The position numbers and the translations under genes were made by a program. Shown here one piece after another: positions 26,420 through 35,278 of a stretch of DNA of 64,000 nucleotides. The DNA comes from Lentzea aerocolonigenes (GTDB taxonomy: Bacteria > Actinomycetota > Actinomycetes > Mycobacteriales > Pseudonocardiaceae): positions 1 through 64,000 of the forward strand of contig NZ_BBOJ01000006.1 in NCBI RefSeq assembly GCF_000974445.1, written 5' to 3'. The notes below the pieces were generated by a model. That model was not told the origin of the DNA, searched no databases, and saw only the letters and a list, made by a program, of their open reading frames with translations. Each line of letters opens with the position of its first letter. Positions within the stretch are counted from its first letter, which is position 1.

Positions 26420-27750
26420 GGCCGTCCCTTCGTGCCATGCCACCCGCGAACGACGTGCGGGAGAAGTCCCCATCGGCTGAGCAACGGCGTGATCGCCTGC
26501 CGCAACCGAAGAGGTGTGACCGCCCCGGTAACACCCGACGCGGCGAGTTCGGGGTCATGCGACACGAACACCGCGCTTTCGAGCAACGCACACACCCGAC
26601 GCCCCGCAGCTCCAGCGACACCCGCGGGCCAGCGTTTGGCGCCCATCACGACCAGCTGGACAGGCGGGCTGACCACGCCGGTGACCACCCAACGCTCGAG
26701 GCGAGCAAGCACCTGCTCGGCGTGCAACAGCGAAGGACGACTCGGTCGCACCACCAGCACCGGCAACGGCGCGGGAGTGCCTCGACGCAACCACGCCCCA
26801 GCGCCGAGCAGCGGGTGCGCCGCCACCCGCCAAGGATCGTGACCGAGGTCGACGACGGTGATCTCCGGGCGCGGGCCCTGCGGAAGCCAGAACCGCGGTG
26901 GCGGCACCATGCCCGGAGCAATGACCGGCAGAGCCGTTTCCAGGCGTGCCACCAGCGCATGCGCGCGCCACGAGAAGCGAATGTGGACTTGTGGGTGCGG
27001 CTTGGTCAACCACGGGCCGTCCGAGCGCGCGGCGATCGCCAATCCCGACCGCGGCGGGTCAGCCGGATCGATCAGAAGCACGTTCCGATGTGCGAGCTGC
27101 AGCGCATCGGCCATCAAGGCGGTGAACACCGACGCGCCGGCGCCTGGCGATCCGGCCAACACCGGAATCACCAAGCCAAACCCGTTCCAGTCAACCGGGG
27201 CAGCCGCACCTGGCGGCAAGCCCTGACGTTGGATCACGGCGGCAGCGGCTGCCACATCGGCTGCCGCGGCGTGTGCCGCTTCGCCGAATGCAGGGCGACG
27301 AACGCCGTCTGCGGCTTTGATGGCGGCCGCGAGCATGCCCGCATCGACTGCCGCGTCGACATCGGCGGCCTGCAGTCCCCGCCACGCTCGCCGGGCGACC
27401 AGCGCGAGCTCGCTCTCGAGGACCTGGACGCCCTCGGGTTCGCTCGGCGTGCAGGCCGTCCCGACGAGTGGCATCGGCGATTTCCTTGGGGGCGCAATGG
27501 AACTCGCCGGTGTCGAGGATCCGCTGGCGGCCGGGTTGGTTTCGGTACCTGCTGGCGGAGCACACCGCTGTGGGCGAAACGATCCTGCCGCGAACGATTT
27601 CGACCCCGCGAAACCCGACAGTGGATTCTGCCGTGCCGCACCGGCCCATGACTCGGCACCGACGCAACCAGACGCTGGATTACGTAGCGTGCTCGCAGAG
27701 CCGCCCAAAGCGTTACACGCCGACAACTCTCGACCGACAACAACCACCAT
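26416..27750 (-). CDS. P-loop-like protein, first gene of the transfer operon
   Basis: The protein (about 444 residues from ATG 27750) has a Ser/Ala/Pro-rich N-terminal 90 residues and a C-terminal ParA/MinD-like segment: LVIPVLAGSPGAGASVFTAL near 195-212 resembles a Walker A loop in which the conserved Lys-Thr/Ser is replaced by Ala-Ser, followed by HRNVLLIDPADPPRSG as the second motif and EITVVDLGHDPW later. ATP hydrolysis is therefore uncertain. Starts at 27780 and 27474 are also possible. An AGGGGGG run lies directly before 27750, which favours a start near there. Similar genes open SCO6880-type loci. It may position or regulate the apparatus. Confidence 0.65.
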   Translation of the reverse strand: MVVVVGRELSACNALGGSASTLRNPASGCVGAESWAGAARQNPLSGFAGSKSFAAGSFRPQRCAPPAGTETNPAASGSSTPASSIAPPRKSPMPLVGTACTPSEPEGVQVLESELALVARRAWRGLQAADVDAAVDAGMLAAAIKAADGVRRPAFGEAAHAAAADVAAAAAVIQRQGLPPGAAAPVDWNGFGLVIPVLAGSPGAGASVFTALMADALQLAHRNVLLIDPADPPRSGLAIAARSDGPWLTKPHPQVHIRFSWRAHALVARLETALPVIAPGMVPPPRFWLPQGPRPEITVVDLGHDPWRVAAHPLLGAGAWLRRGTPAPLPVLVVRPSRPSLLHAEQVLARLERWVVTGVVSPPVQLVVMGAKRWPAGVAGAAGRRVCALLESAVFVSHDPELAASGVTGAVTPLRLRQAITPLLSRWGLLPHVVRGWHGTKGRP

Positions 27751-28464
27751 TCCCCCCTTCACGCAGGTTCCATTGGACATCGCGACCCTGAATCGAATAA
27801 CGCCCGAGCTACGACGCCCAGCAGATCGGCAGCGCGGACCGTGGTCGCACAACCATCAACGGGATACTGCAGGTCACAGGGCCCGAAACAGCCTCATCAC
27901 CTATAGCCGGCACGCCTTCTTCCATCCAACGGAATTTCCTTCACCCAGCCAAGCCGCACACCCAGCGGGGTTCATTGACACTTCATTCCCGAGGATATTC
28001 CGAAGTACCGAAGCGTCAACCATTCCGAGCATTAGCGTGCACATGACTCGAACCCACCCGCTCCGCGACCAGTTCCAATCGCCGGAAAATGAGCAAGGTT
28101 CAGAACCCAACTCTTCCAGTGAGCAAAAGTCGTACCCCGCTTCGCCTTGCTATAGGGAGACCGCAACTAGCCACGGTGACTCAGCTCTCTGCGATGACAT
28201 GTGCCGTAACGGTGCCGTACGAGCCAACACCCAGTCGGGATTGAATTTAGTCAACACTGAAGCAACTGTAGATACAGGTTTGAACGGCGGTTCGCTTGGC
28301 GCCGGCACGCACTGTGGGTGACGTTTAGTGGTTGGTGACTCCTCAACGGGTTCCCCGTCCAGTCGCGCGACGCAGACCCCGTTGGGGGAATCCACCTTGC
28401 GAGCCCTCCCTTGGAGCCTTTCCAAGCGATACGAAGGAAGTCGCAACCAAGGCGAGAGGATCCC
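27751..28464. other. Divergent intergenic region with promoter of the transfer operon
   Basis: About 700 bases separate the transfer operon from the kinase gene at 28465. Parts (about 27880-28320) are less GC-rich than the genes around and have short open frames only. Promoters for both directions must lie here. A stretch resembling the T-arm of a minus-strand tRNA (around 28042-28056) does not fold into a cloverleaf. No clear operator was found. Confidence 0.4.
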
Positions 28465-29337
28465 GTGTCCAAACAGCTTGACCATCCGCCGGCGCTCGAC
28501 GGCAGCTTGCGAGCACGGAACATCGACCTCAGCGAGGCCGACGCGCAGTTCCGGCAGTGGATGCACGAAAACCTCAGCCACGCAGCAGACCACTTCGGGC
28601 TCACCGTTGTAGGACAAGCTCGGTTCGGCTGGTCCGATAGGTCGATCAGCGCACGCGTGCAAGCAGCTGACCGGCAGCTCTGGCTTCGAGTGGCGTCCGA
28701 GGACAAGCAGTGGACCGGCGGCGACTTCTGGACCGGCAACTTCGCCGCCAACGTGTTCGCCACGCTGTCCAAGCCGCGGGTTCTCGACGTCTACGAGTGG
28801 GAGGAGTGGCGGCAGCAGCGTGCCGAGTTGATGACCTTGGCTCCAGGTTCACCCTGCTCCCCCACCGATACGTTGAGCCATGCCATCGACCTTCCCGATG
28901 AGTGGTGGACGCAGCTCGGCAGAACGATCCAGGTGGTCGCGGCGACACCTACCGACCGCATCAATGCCGATCAGGCTCTGGTCACCGGCAGGATCCAGCA
29001 GCACATCGGGAACTCGCTGAACCCCGTCGTCCGCCAATGGGAAACCGTGCACGGCGACCTGCACTGGGCGAACCTGATGGGACCAGACTTCAGCTTGCTG
29101 GATTGGGAGTCATGGGGCCGCGGTCCAGTTGGGACAGACGCGGCCACACTGTTCTGCTACAGCCTTCTCGTGCCAGAGACCGCTGATCGAGTGTGGAGCA
29201 CCTTCGCCCACGTGCTCCACACCGACGCTGGACAGCTCGCCCTGCTCTACGTCGCTGCCCGGCTGCTGCACCGAATCGACAAGGGCGACCACCCGGACCT
29301 CGCCGCACCACTGAGGAAGCTCGTCGAAACCTTCTGA
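28465..29337 (+). CDS. APH/choline-kinase family phosphotransferase
   Basis: The 290-residue protein carries an intact phosphotransferase catalytic loop, VHGDLHWANLMG (about residues 194-205), followed by FSLLDWESWGRGP with the metal-binding Asp. It should transfer phosphate from ATP to a small molecule; the substrate is unknown. I chose the GTG at 28465, which has GAGAGGA four bases upstream, instead of an ATG at 28411. Its 3' end is only seven bases from the convergent regulator gene. Genes of this kind near XRE/DUF5753 regulators and Nudix enzymes are common in actinobacterial accessory DNA. Antibiotic resistance is possible but not supported by any specific motif. Confidence 0.8.
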   Translation: MSKQLDHPPALDGSLRARNIDLSEADAQFRQWMHENLSHAADHFGLTVVGQARFGWSDRSISARVQAADRQLWLRVASEDKQWTGGDFWTGNFAANVFATLSKPRVLDVYEWEEWRQQRAELMTLAPGSPCSPTDTLSHAIDLPDEWWTQLGRTIQVVAATPTDRINADQALVTGRIQQHIGNSLNPVVRQWETVHGDLHWANLMGPDFSLLDWESWGRGPVGTDAATLFCYSLLVPETADRVWSTFAHVLHTDAGQLALLYVAARLLHRIDKGDHPDLAAPLRKLVETF

Positions 29338-29344
29338 ACTGACG

Positions 29345-30208
29345 TCAGACTGCCTCTTCGAGTGGCCACGGCGCCTCCCCGAGGCGAGCGATCAGGACCC
29401 TCGACTCCTCCGAATCCAAACTGGACTCGCTCAGCGCACGTACGGTCGTTGCGTAGCCATCTAGCGAGGCCTCGTCCTCGATGAACGCAGTGGAGTTCTC
29501 GCACTCCACGCACACAACGGGTTCGTACTTCGCGAAGGTCAAGCGGGTGAACGGCATGTCCATGCCGACGTGCGCCCCGATCTTCGTCGGCATGATCCGG
29601 ATGACGATGTTCGAACGGACCGCCCTGCGCAACAGGTGGTGAAGTTGCTCCCGGCGCACGTCAGGTCCACCAACAGGCAGGGACAGTGCTAGTTCGTGGA
29701 GGTAGAACGTGCAGGTCAGTTGGCTGCGGCGTAGCTGTTCCTGCATCTTCAGCCGCGCCCCGACACGCGCTTCCACTTCGTCCGCTGGAATGTTGGGCGA
29801 AGCTGACATCGCCGCACGCATATACGCAGGTGTCTGCAGCATTTCCGGCAACGCAAGCCCTCGCCAGCTGACCAACGTCTTGGCCGCAGCGATGTTCTCC
29901 AAGAGGGTGCGGTGGTGAACCGGCGGACAAGTTCCGTGCACTTGCAACCAGCTCTTGACGTGCGCCACCGGAAGCAGTGACAGGAGGTGGTCACATTCAG
30001 CGGGCTCCACCCCGCAGATGCCCAGCAACAGGCCCAGCTCGACAGCACTGGTGCCACCCTTGCCGTTGAGCAGCCCCGAAAGCTTGGCCGGGTCCCAGTC
30101 GAGCCGCTCGGCGAGCGCAAGTGAGGAGCTGAAGTCTGTACGTGCGATGGCCGTTCGAAGCCCATTGCCGAGCTCACGGCCTCGTACAGTGGAAAATCGT
30201 TTCGGCAT
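29345..30208 (-). CDS. XRE-family regulator with DUF5753 domain
   Basis: The 287-residue protein has an N-terminal helix-turn-helix (about 5-65: LRTAIARTDFSSSLALAERLDWD) and a C-terminal DUF5753 sensor domain (about 100-285) with ALPEMLQTPAYMRAAM, LHELALSLPVGGPDVRREQL, VIRIMPTKIGAHVGMD and FTRLTFAKYEPVVCVEC. Such regulators in actinobacteria are often linked to DUF397 proteins and to control of development or secondary metabolism. No DUF397 gene is adjacent here. ATG 30208 has AAGGAAAAGG upstream; a longer frame exists but lacks support. It is divergent from the Nudix gene. Confidence 0.88.
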   Translation of the reverse strand: MPKRFSTVRGRELGNGLRTAIARTDFSSSLALAERLDWDPAKLSGLLNGKGGTSAVELGLLLGICGVEPAECDHLLSLLPVAHVKSWLQVHGTCPPVHHRTLLENIAAAKTLVSWRGLALPEMLQTPAYMRAAMSASPNIPADEVEARVGARLKMQEQLRRSQLTCTFYLHELALSLPVGGPDVRREQLHHLLRRAVRSNIVIRIMPTKIGAHVGMDMPFTRLTFAKYEPVVCVECENSTAFIEDEASLDGYATTVRALSESSLDSEESRVLIARLGEAPWPLEEAV

Positions 30209-30434
30209 CGCGCGCGCCTTTTCCTTGCTGTAGCTGAAGGTCTGTCCTGCCAGACAGCAACAGCCAACCTCGCCTGCGCCGGTTCGCACCAGCTCGCGAA
30301 TCTCGCATCGATCTGGCGGAGTTCCCACATCTGTGGGCCTTTACCTGCAAAGACGCTCTGATGGACGAAGCTTCCACGATCGGGTGATCGCCCCGATTCA
30401 ATGCGCAGGGGGCGAGCTGGCTAGGGTGCCGCGG

Positions 30435-30941
30435 GTGACCACATCGGAGTCTGCGGACAAGGTGCTGCCTGTGGAGCAGTACGTGGCTGGCTTGGCCCGC
30501 AAGCGCATGGCCGCCGGAGTGCTGTTTCGCGACAGGGCGGGCAGGGTGCTGTTGCTCGAGCCGTCTTACAAGCCGAACTGGGAGATTCCCGGTGGCGCAG
30601 TGGAAGCGGACGAGTCGCCGTGGGCGACAGCGACTCGTGAGCTCGCTGAGGAGTTGGGGTGGGAACGGCCGCTAGGTCGACTGCTCGTGGTGGACTACGT
30701 GCGGCCACAAGACTCCCGTCCTGAGGGTGTCGTGTTCGTCTTCGACGGCGGTGTGCTCGACGAGACCGATCTGGTCGGCATGGTGTTCACGGATGGCGAG
30801 ATCCTCTCCGCGAGCTTCCGAAGCTTGGACGAAGCCCGGAGCAAGGTGAAGCCGCTGCTGGCTGACCGTCTGGCAGTCGCCGTGCAGGCTGCCGAGCAAG
30901 GCGCCACCGCGTTGTGCGAACAGGGACAGCGCGTCGCGTAG
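30435..30941 (+). CDS. Nudix hydrolase
   Basis: The product (168 residues from the GTG at 30435, with AGGG eight bases upstream; GTG 30426 is an alternative) contains a complete Nudix box: G, five residues, E, seven residues, then RELAEELGW, within GGAVEADESPWATATREL. The family hydrolyses nucleoside diphosphates linked to other groups, using Mg2+ held by the Glu residues. The substrate cannot be predicted. KPNWEIPGG precedes the box as in many actinobacterial members. It is divergent from the DUF5753 regulator and ends 26 bases before the convergent acyl-CoA dehydrogenase gene. Confidence 0.88.
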   Translation: MTTSESADKVLPVEQYVAGLARKRMAAGVLFRDRAGRVLLLEPSYKPNWEIPGGAVEADESPWATATRELAEELGWERPLGRLLVVDYVRPQDSRPEGVVFVFDGGVLDETDLVGMVFTDGEILSASFRSLDEARSKVKPLLADRLAVAVQAAEQGATALCEQGQRVA

Positions 30942-30967
30942 CCCGGTTTCCTGCCGTACCACCCTGG

Positions 30968-32215
30968 TTAGCCGGTCAGCGCGACCGAGTTCAGTTGGTC
31001 CCGTGGCGCCGGAACAGCGGTGATGCCACCAGCGGTGTCCTTAGTGGCCGTGTGTTGCTTGCCCGCTGTCCGGTAGAGGCTGTCGTGGATGCCGTCGGCG
31101 AAGAGCAGTCCACTCAGGTCCCGGCGGGTTTTGGCGGTCTGGCAGTCGGCGCGGAACCCGGACGCGCCAAGCAACAGCGCGAGTTCCGCGGTGGCGGAGT
31201 TGGCGGTGTCGATGCCATGAGCTTTCGTCGCCGCACCCCACAGTTCCGCGTCAGCGTGCCCGCCTTCAGCCAGCTGGGACGCCATGACGGCGCCCAATAG
31301 CGCGGTCGCGAGCTGGACGTGCGTGCGGCCGAGAGTGATCAGCGCTGAGTCACGCAGTCGGTGCACGTCGCCGGTGGTTTTCCGCTCGGAAAGCCGGGCG
31401 GTCACTGTGTCAAAGACTGCGGCCGCGCCTCCGAGCGCGGTGGCGGTGACCAGCGGTCGATACTCGGCGAAGTGTTCGCGCAGCAGCCCCATCCCTTGCC
31501 CGTGCAGAACCTCCTCTGGCTGCACCTTCACCGCGTCGAGGTCCAGGACGCCCCACGTCCAGCCGGCCAGCCCGGTCGGCGGAATCGGCTGACGGACCAT
31601 GCCCGGTTCGCTCGCGTCGACTGCGGCGGCAACGAGCTGGCCATCCGGGGCTCGGAAGAACAGCACGAACACCGCGGCTTCGGTCAGGCGGCTGATCCAG
31701 GTCTTCCGGCCAGTTACCGTCCACGTTCCGTCCGATCCGGCGACGGCGCAGGTCCTGGTTTCCGCCGGACGGGATCCACCATGGGGCTCGGTGACCGCGA
31801 TCCCGGCCAGGTCGCCCGCCAGCAGCCGCGGGATCCACCGGCGCTTGGTCTGCGGACTGCCGTGGCGGGCGATGAGCCTGCCGTGGCCGAGTCCAGTGGT
31901 GTCACGCAGGTCGATATCGCAGTAGCCGCACATGAACTGCGTCAGCACCTGAAACACGTCCGGTTCCCCGGTCGTGTCGACGTGGCGGGCGAGGTCCTGC
32001 CGAATCATCCGCAGACGGCCGCTCCTCTCCGTGCCCGCAGGGAGGTCCGGACCCACCAGATAGCGCCTCAGGGCTCGGTCCAACATCTCCGCGACACTCG
32101 TGAGCCGGGTCCAGTCGATCCTGCCGCCGGGGTCGAGGACAGGCTGCAGCGGCTGCAGCCAGGTCTTGATCGCCTCGGTCGCTGCGGGTGCACCGTCAGG
32201 CATGGCCGGTTTCAC
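30968..32215 (-). CDS. Acyl-CoA dehydrogenase family flavoprotein
   Basis: The 415-residue protein shows the acyl-CoA dehydrogenase fold: GIAVTEPHGGSRPAETRT (FAD/substrate loop, about 159-176), WTVTGRKTWISRLTEAAVF and a C-terminal helical domain. The usual catalytic Glu near the C-terminus is not clear; the corresponding stretch reads LLFADGIHDSLYRTAG. Substrate and reaction are therefore open. Such proteins in secondary metabolism often act on carrier-bound acyl chains. GTG 32215 has GGAGAGG five bases upstream and overlaps the stop of the upstream transferase gene by four bases, so the two are translationally coupled. Confidence 0.85.
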   Translation of the reverse strand: MKPAMPDGAPAATEAIKTWLQPLQPVLDPGGRIDWTRLTSVAEMLDRALRRYLVGPDLPAGTERSGRLRMIRQDLARHVDTTGEPDVFQVLTQFMCGYCDIDLRDTTGLGHGRLIARHGSPQTKRRWIPRLLAGDLAGIAVTEPHGGSRPAETRTCAVAGSDGTWTVTGRKTWISRLTEAAVFVLFFRAPDGQLVAAAVDASEPGMVRQPIPPTGLAGWTWGVLDLDAVKVQPEEVLHGQGMGLLREHFAEYRPLVTATALGGAAAVFDTVTARLSERKTTGDVHRLRDSALITLGRTHVQLATALLGAVMASQLAEGGHADAELWGAATKAHGIDTANSATAELALLLGASGFRADCQTAKTRRDLSGLLFADGIHDSLYRTAGKQHTATKDTAGGITAVPAPRDQLNSVALTG

Positions 32216-33015
32216 CGGACCTCTCCCTGCACGCGGGCCGGACGGCCATAGGCCAGCACTCCCGGTGGGACATCGCGAGTGACCAAGGAGCCGGCCCCGA
32301 CCAGTGCGCACTCACCGATCACCACACCTGCCAGCACGACGCAGCCGCTGCCGACCTTGGCCCCGGTGTCAAACCTCGGTGCAGCGAGTGTGGGCTCACG
32401 GTCCGGATCACGCCAGGTCAGCGTCCTGTCGTTGATCGTGCGGACGCCGGCGCCCAGGAACACGCGATCAGCTAGCACGGTCGAACTGGTGATGTGCGAG
32501 CCAGGTGAGCAGCGCACGTCGCGGCCGATGCGGGTCTCGCGTTCCACGGTGAGGTGGTGACCGAGTTGCGTCTCCGTGCCGACCTGCACCGCTGTGCGGA
32601 GCAGCGTGTGGTGCCCGACCAGTGTGTTCACGCCGATTCCGACCTCGGCATAGACAACCGCGCCCGAGCGAACAGTCCCTCCTGCGCCGATCACTGTGCC
32701 GCCACCGACACCAGGACGGATCTTCCCGACGGCGTAGCCGAGTTCGGGCTTTCCGATGACGGTGTGCTCCTCAACGCGAGCCTGCTCGCCGATGGTCGTG
32801 CCGCCGTGAACCACGGCGAACGGCTCGATCACCGCACCAGAGCGGATCACGACCGGACGCGGCGTGCCCAGCTCATCAACCGGAATGAACATCGCGTATC
32901 GGCTGATCACGACGTTGCTGTCCGCGTGCAACAGGCCTGCGCGGTCGAGCTCACAAACAGTCATCTCCCGACCAACGGCAGAGAAGTTCGGCTCCGACGT
33001 TATTGGGGTGCTCAT
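32212..33015 (-). CDS. Left-handed beta-helix (hexapeptide-repeat) transferase
   Basis: The 267-residue protein is built mainly of hexapeptide repeats (about residues 50-255), with many [LIV]-G-x4 turns such as TTIGEQARVEEHTVIG, GTVIGAGGTVRSGAVV and AKVGSGCVVLAGVVIGECALVGAGSLV. It ends in DVPPGVLAYGRPARVQG, typical of acyl- or acetyltransferases of sugars or amino sugars. Some relatives are structural, so catalysis is probable but not certain. ATG 33015 follows a strong GGAGGAGGGA site. It is the first gene of a two-gene operon with the acyl-CoA dehydrogenase, and is divergent from an XRE-TPR regulator which is the likely controller. Confidence 0.88.
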   Translation of the reverse strand: MSTPITSEPNFSAVGREMTVCELDRAGLLHADSNVVISRYAMFIPVDELGTPRPVVIRSGAVIEPFAVVHGGTTIGEQARVEEHTVIGKPELGYAVGKIRPGVGGGTVIGAGGTVRSGAVVYAEVGIGVNTLVGHHTLLRTAVQVGTETQLGHHLTVERETRIGRDVRCSPGSHITSSTVLADRVFLGAGVRTINDRTLTWRDPDREPTLAAPRFDTGAKVGSGCVVLAGVVIGECALVGAGSLVTRDVPPGVLAYGRPARVQGEVR

Positions 33016-33205
33016 CGTCGTCCCTCCTCCTGCGGCAGGACGGTGGGCTGCCGCGGCAGCACCCAGAACACGACCTACGCCACCTCTCTGACCAGCGAAG
33101 TTGCTGGACCCGGTGCGCCGTTTGCAGGGTGTGCAAATCAGCTGGCACGCACCGTGATCGTTTGGATACGCTGAAACACCCTGCTCTGAGTGAGGAGTGC
33201 AGGCG

Positions 33206-34573
33206 ATGGATCCGACTCGCGCGATCTGGGACTCCCAGGAGGTCCGAGTCGCTGTCGATTCCGGTGATCTCGGCGCGATAGTGCGTGCCGTCCGTCGCGC
33301 CACCCCGCTCACGCTGGCCGATCTCGCGGAGAAGTGCGGCTACTCCATTTCCACGCTGTCGCGGATGGAGCGTGGCAAGCAGCCACTGCGTGACGTTCAG
33401 GTCCTGCGGTGCCTGGCCAAGGCGCTGAAGATCCCGCCGCACCTGCTCGGTCTCACCGACACACGATCACGGTCCGTGCACGCGCCGCGTCCCGTCGCTA
33501 GGGTCAACGTCATCCTGGCGCCGGACGAGGAGACCGATCCCATGCGTCGTCGCACGCTGCTCGCGGGACTGACCAGTCTGGCCGGCACCGCGGCACTCGG
33601 TGCCGGAGTTCCGTCCTGGGCCAAGAACGACCCGGTGGACGCGCTTGAGCGCGCCCTGCTCGCTCCACCCTCAACGGGCGCCATCCCGGTAGAGGTCACC
33701 GAACTGCGGCGCCAAGTAGCCGAAGTGCGCTCGGTGTTCCAGCTCGGCCACTACACCGAATCCGCCTCCAGGCTGCCCGCCGTCTTGTCGACCGCGATGG
33801 CCACCCGCGCGGAAGCAGAGAATCCCGCCGACGCCAACAGCCTGATGGCCGACCTGTACACGCTCGCATCCGAGCTCATGGTCAAACTCAACCGCACGCA
33901 GTCCGCACTGATCACAGCAGACCGCGCGGTGCAAACGGCCCACGACACGGACGACATCCTCACCCAAGCCACAGCACATCGCGCGTGGGCGATCGTGCTA
34001 CGTCGTACCGGGCACGCCGACGCCGCACAGAGCCTGATCTCCGACTCCATCGAGAGCTTGCAGCCTGATCTGCACCGCGGCCCAGAGCACCTGTCGGTGT
34101 ACGGATCTCTGCTGTCGACCGCTGCCTACACCGCAGCCGTCGACGGTGACCGCGACACCGCCCTCACCCTGACAGCAGAAGCAGTCGAGGCGGCCGCCAG
34201 GCTCGGCTCAGACGGCAATCACCGGTTCACCGCCTTCGGTCCCACCGGCGTTGGCTTGTACCGGATCAGCGTCGCCAGAGCCCTCGGCGACTACGGCGCC
34301 GCGATCGAAGCCGCAAGGCGGATCAACCCGGCCGCTATCCCGGTGGCCGAACGACGTGCTCGCTACTGGTCCGACATCGCCCACGCCTTCCACGAGTGGA
34401 ACAAACCCGAGCAATCCCTCCGCGCGCTGCTGGCTGCCGAACAGGCTTCCCCTGACGAAGTCCGATACCGCAAGCCGATCCAGCAGATCACCATCAGCCT
34501 GCTGCGACATCCGACAGCGCGCGCTCTGCCAGGCTTGGAGGCCTTCGCTGCCCGTACAGGCGCGGTCGCGTAG
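33206..34573 (+). CDS. XRE-family regulator with TPR-like C-terminal domain
   Basis: The 455-residue protein starts with an extended N-terminus and an XRE helix-turn-helix (about 30-85: LTLADLAEKCGYSISTLSRMERGKQP in two parts). A short stretch PMRRRTLLAGLTSLAGTAALGAG (about 112-134) looks like a twin-arginine or hydrophobic segment but sits internally. From about 160 to the end the protein is helical and repetitive, TPR-like. Regulators of this design sense peptides or small molecules. ATG 33206 has GAGGAG eight bases upstream. It diverges from the acyl-CoA dehydrogenase/transferase operon across a 190-base gap. Confidence 0.85.
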   Translation: MDPTRAIWDSQEVRVAVDSGDLGAIVRAVRRATPLTLADLAEKCGYSISTLSRMERGKQPLRDVQVLRCLAKALKIPPHLLGLTDTRSRSVHAPRPVARVNVILAPDEETDPMRRRTLLAGLTSLAGTAALGAGVPSWAKNDPVDALERALLAPPSTGAIPVEVTELRRQVAEVRSVFQLGHYTESASRLPAVLSTAMATRAEAENPADANSLMADLYTLASELMVKLNRTQSALITADRAVQTAHDTDDILTQATAHRAWAIVLRRTGHADAAQSLISDSIESLQPDLHRGPEHLSVYGSLLSTAAYTAAVDGDRDTALTLTAEAVEAAARLGSDGNHRFTAFGPTGVGLYRISVARALGDYGAAIEAARRINPAAIPVAERRARYWSDIAHAFHEWNKPEQSLRALLAAEQASPDEVRYRKPIQQITISLLRHPTARALPGLEAFAARTGAVA

Positions 34574-34618
34574 ACGCCCAACTGGGCGGAGCGCTCGCTC
34601 AGCTCATCCCGATGGCGT

Positions 34619-35272
34619 ATGAGTAAGTGCATGGTCACTGCTGTCGTCTTCGACGTCGGGGAAACGCTGTTGGACGATTCGCGCGAGTGGGGTGCGTGGG
34701 CCGACTGGATCGGCGTGCCGCGGCACACGTTCTCGACAGTTCTTGGCGCGGTTACAGTCTCTGGAAGAGACAACGCGGAGACCTTCCAGTACTTCCGGCC
34801 AGGCTTCGACGTCGCGCACGAACGGCAGTTGCGCGAAGACGCCGGGCTGGGCGAACAGATTGACGAGCAGGACCTCTACCCTGATGTCCGGTCAAGCCTC
34901 GCCGCGCTGCGGGGCCTTGGACTCAAGGTTGGGGTTGCCGGCAACCAGACCACCCGTGCAGGCGAGCTGCTGCGGGCTCTTGCCCTGCCGGCAGACTTCG
35001 TCTCGACGTCCGGGGAATGGGGCGTTGCGAAGCCATCGAACGCCTTCTTCGATCGCGTTGTTGAAGCTGCTGCTGCGCCCGCGGAGCAGATCGTGTACGT
35101 GGGAGATCATCGGGACAACGACGTCGTGGCCGCGAAGGCGGTGGGACTGCGCACGGCGCTGATCCGCCGCGGTCCTTGGGGATACCTCTGGGCCAACGAT
35201 CCGTTGGTGGAACGGGATGCCGATTGGGTCATCGACTCACTCGGCGAGCTTCCTGCGCTGCTCGCTGGCTAG
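34619..35272 (+). CDS. HAD-superfamily hydrolase
   Basis: The 217-residue protein has the HAD core: VVFDVGETLLDD (motif I, nucleophile D in FDVGET) near residue 9, VGVAGNQTTRAGELL (motif II Asn region) near 104, GVAKPSNAFFDRVVE with the motif III Lys, and IVYVGDHRDNDVVAAKAVG (motif IV). It should hydrolyse a phosphate ester; the cap region (about 20-95) decides the substrate, which is unknown. Starts at ATG 34619 or ATG 34631 are both possible. It follows the XRE-TPR gene in the same direction and converges with a second XRE-TPR gene six bases away. Confidence 0.85.
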   Translation: MSKCMVTAVVFDVGETLLDDSREWGAWADWIGVPRHTFSTVLGAVTVSGRDNAETFQYFRPGFDVAHERQLREDAGLGEQIDEQDLYPDVRSSLAALRGLGLKVGVAGNQTTRAGELLRALALPADFVSTSGEWGVAKPSNAFFDRVVEAAAAPAEQIVYVGDHRDNDVVAAKAVGLRTALIRRGPWGYLWANDPLVERDADWVIDSLGELPALLAG

Positions 35273-35278
35273 AGCCCG

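Noticed and set aside
27474..27750. Possibility that the first transfer-operon gene starts only at ATG 27474
   Set aside because: The upstream part has codon use like the gene and an AGGGGGG run before 27750, so the longer form was preferred, but the choice remains open.
28036..28070. Stretch resembling the T-arm of a tRNA (minus strand)
   Set aside because: The arm does not pair and no acceptor, D or anticodon arm is present, so no tRNA can be folded.
33318..33700. Internal twin-arginine-like RRRTLLAGL stretch in the XRE-TPR regulator
   Set aside because: It lies about 110 residues inside a cytoplasmic regulator, so it is not an export signal.
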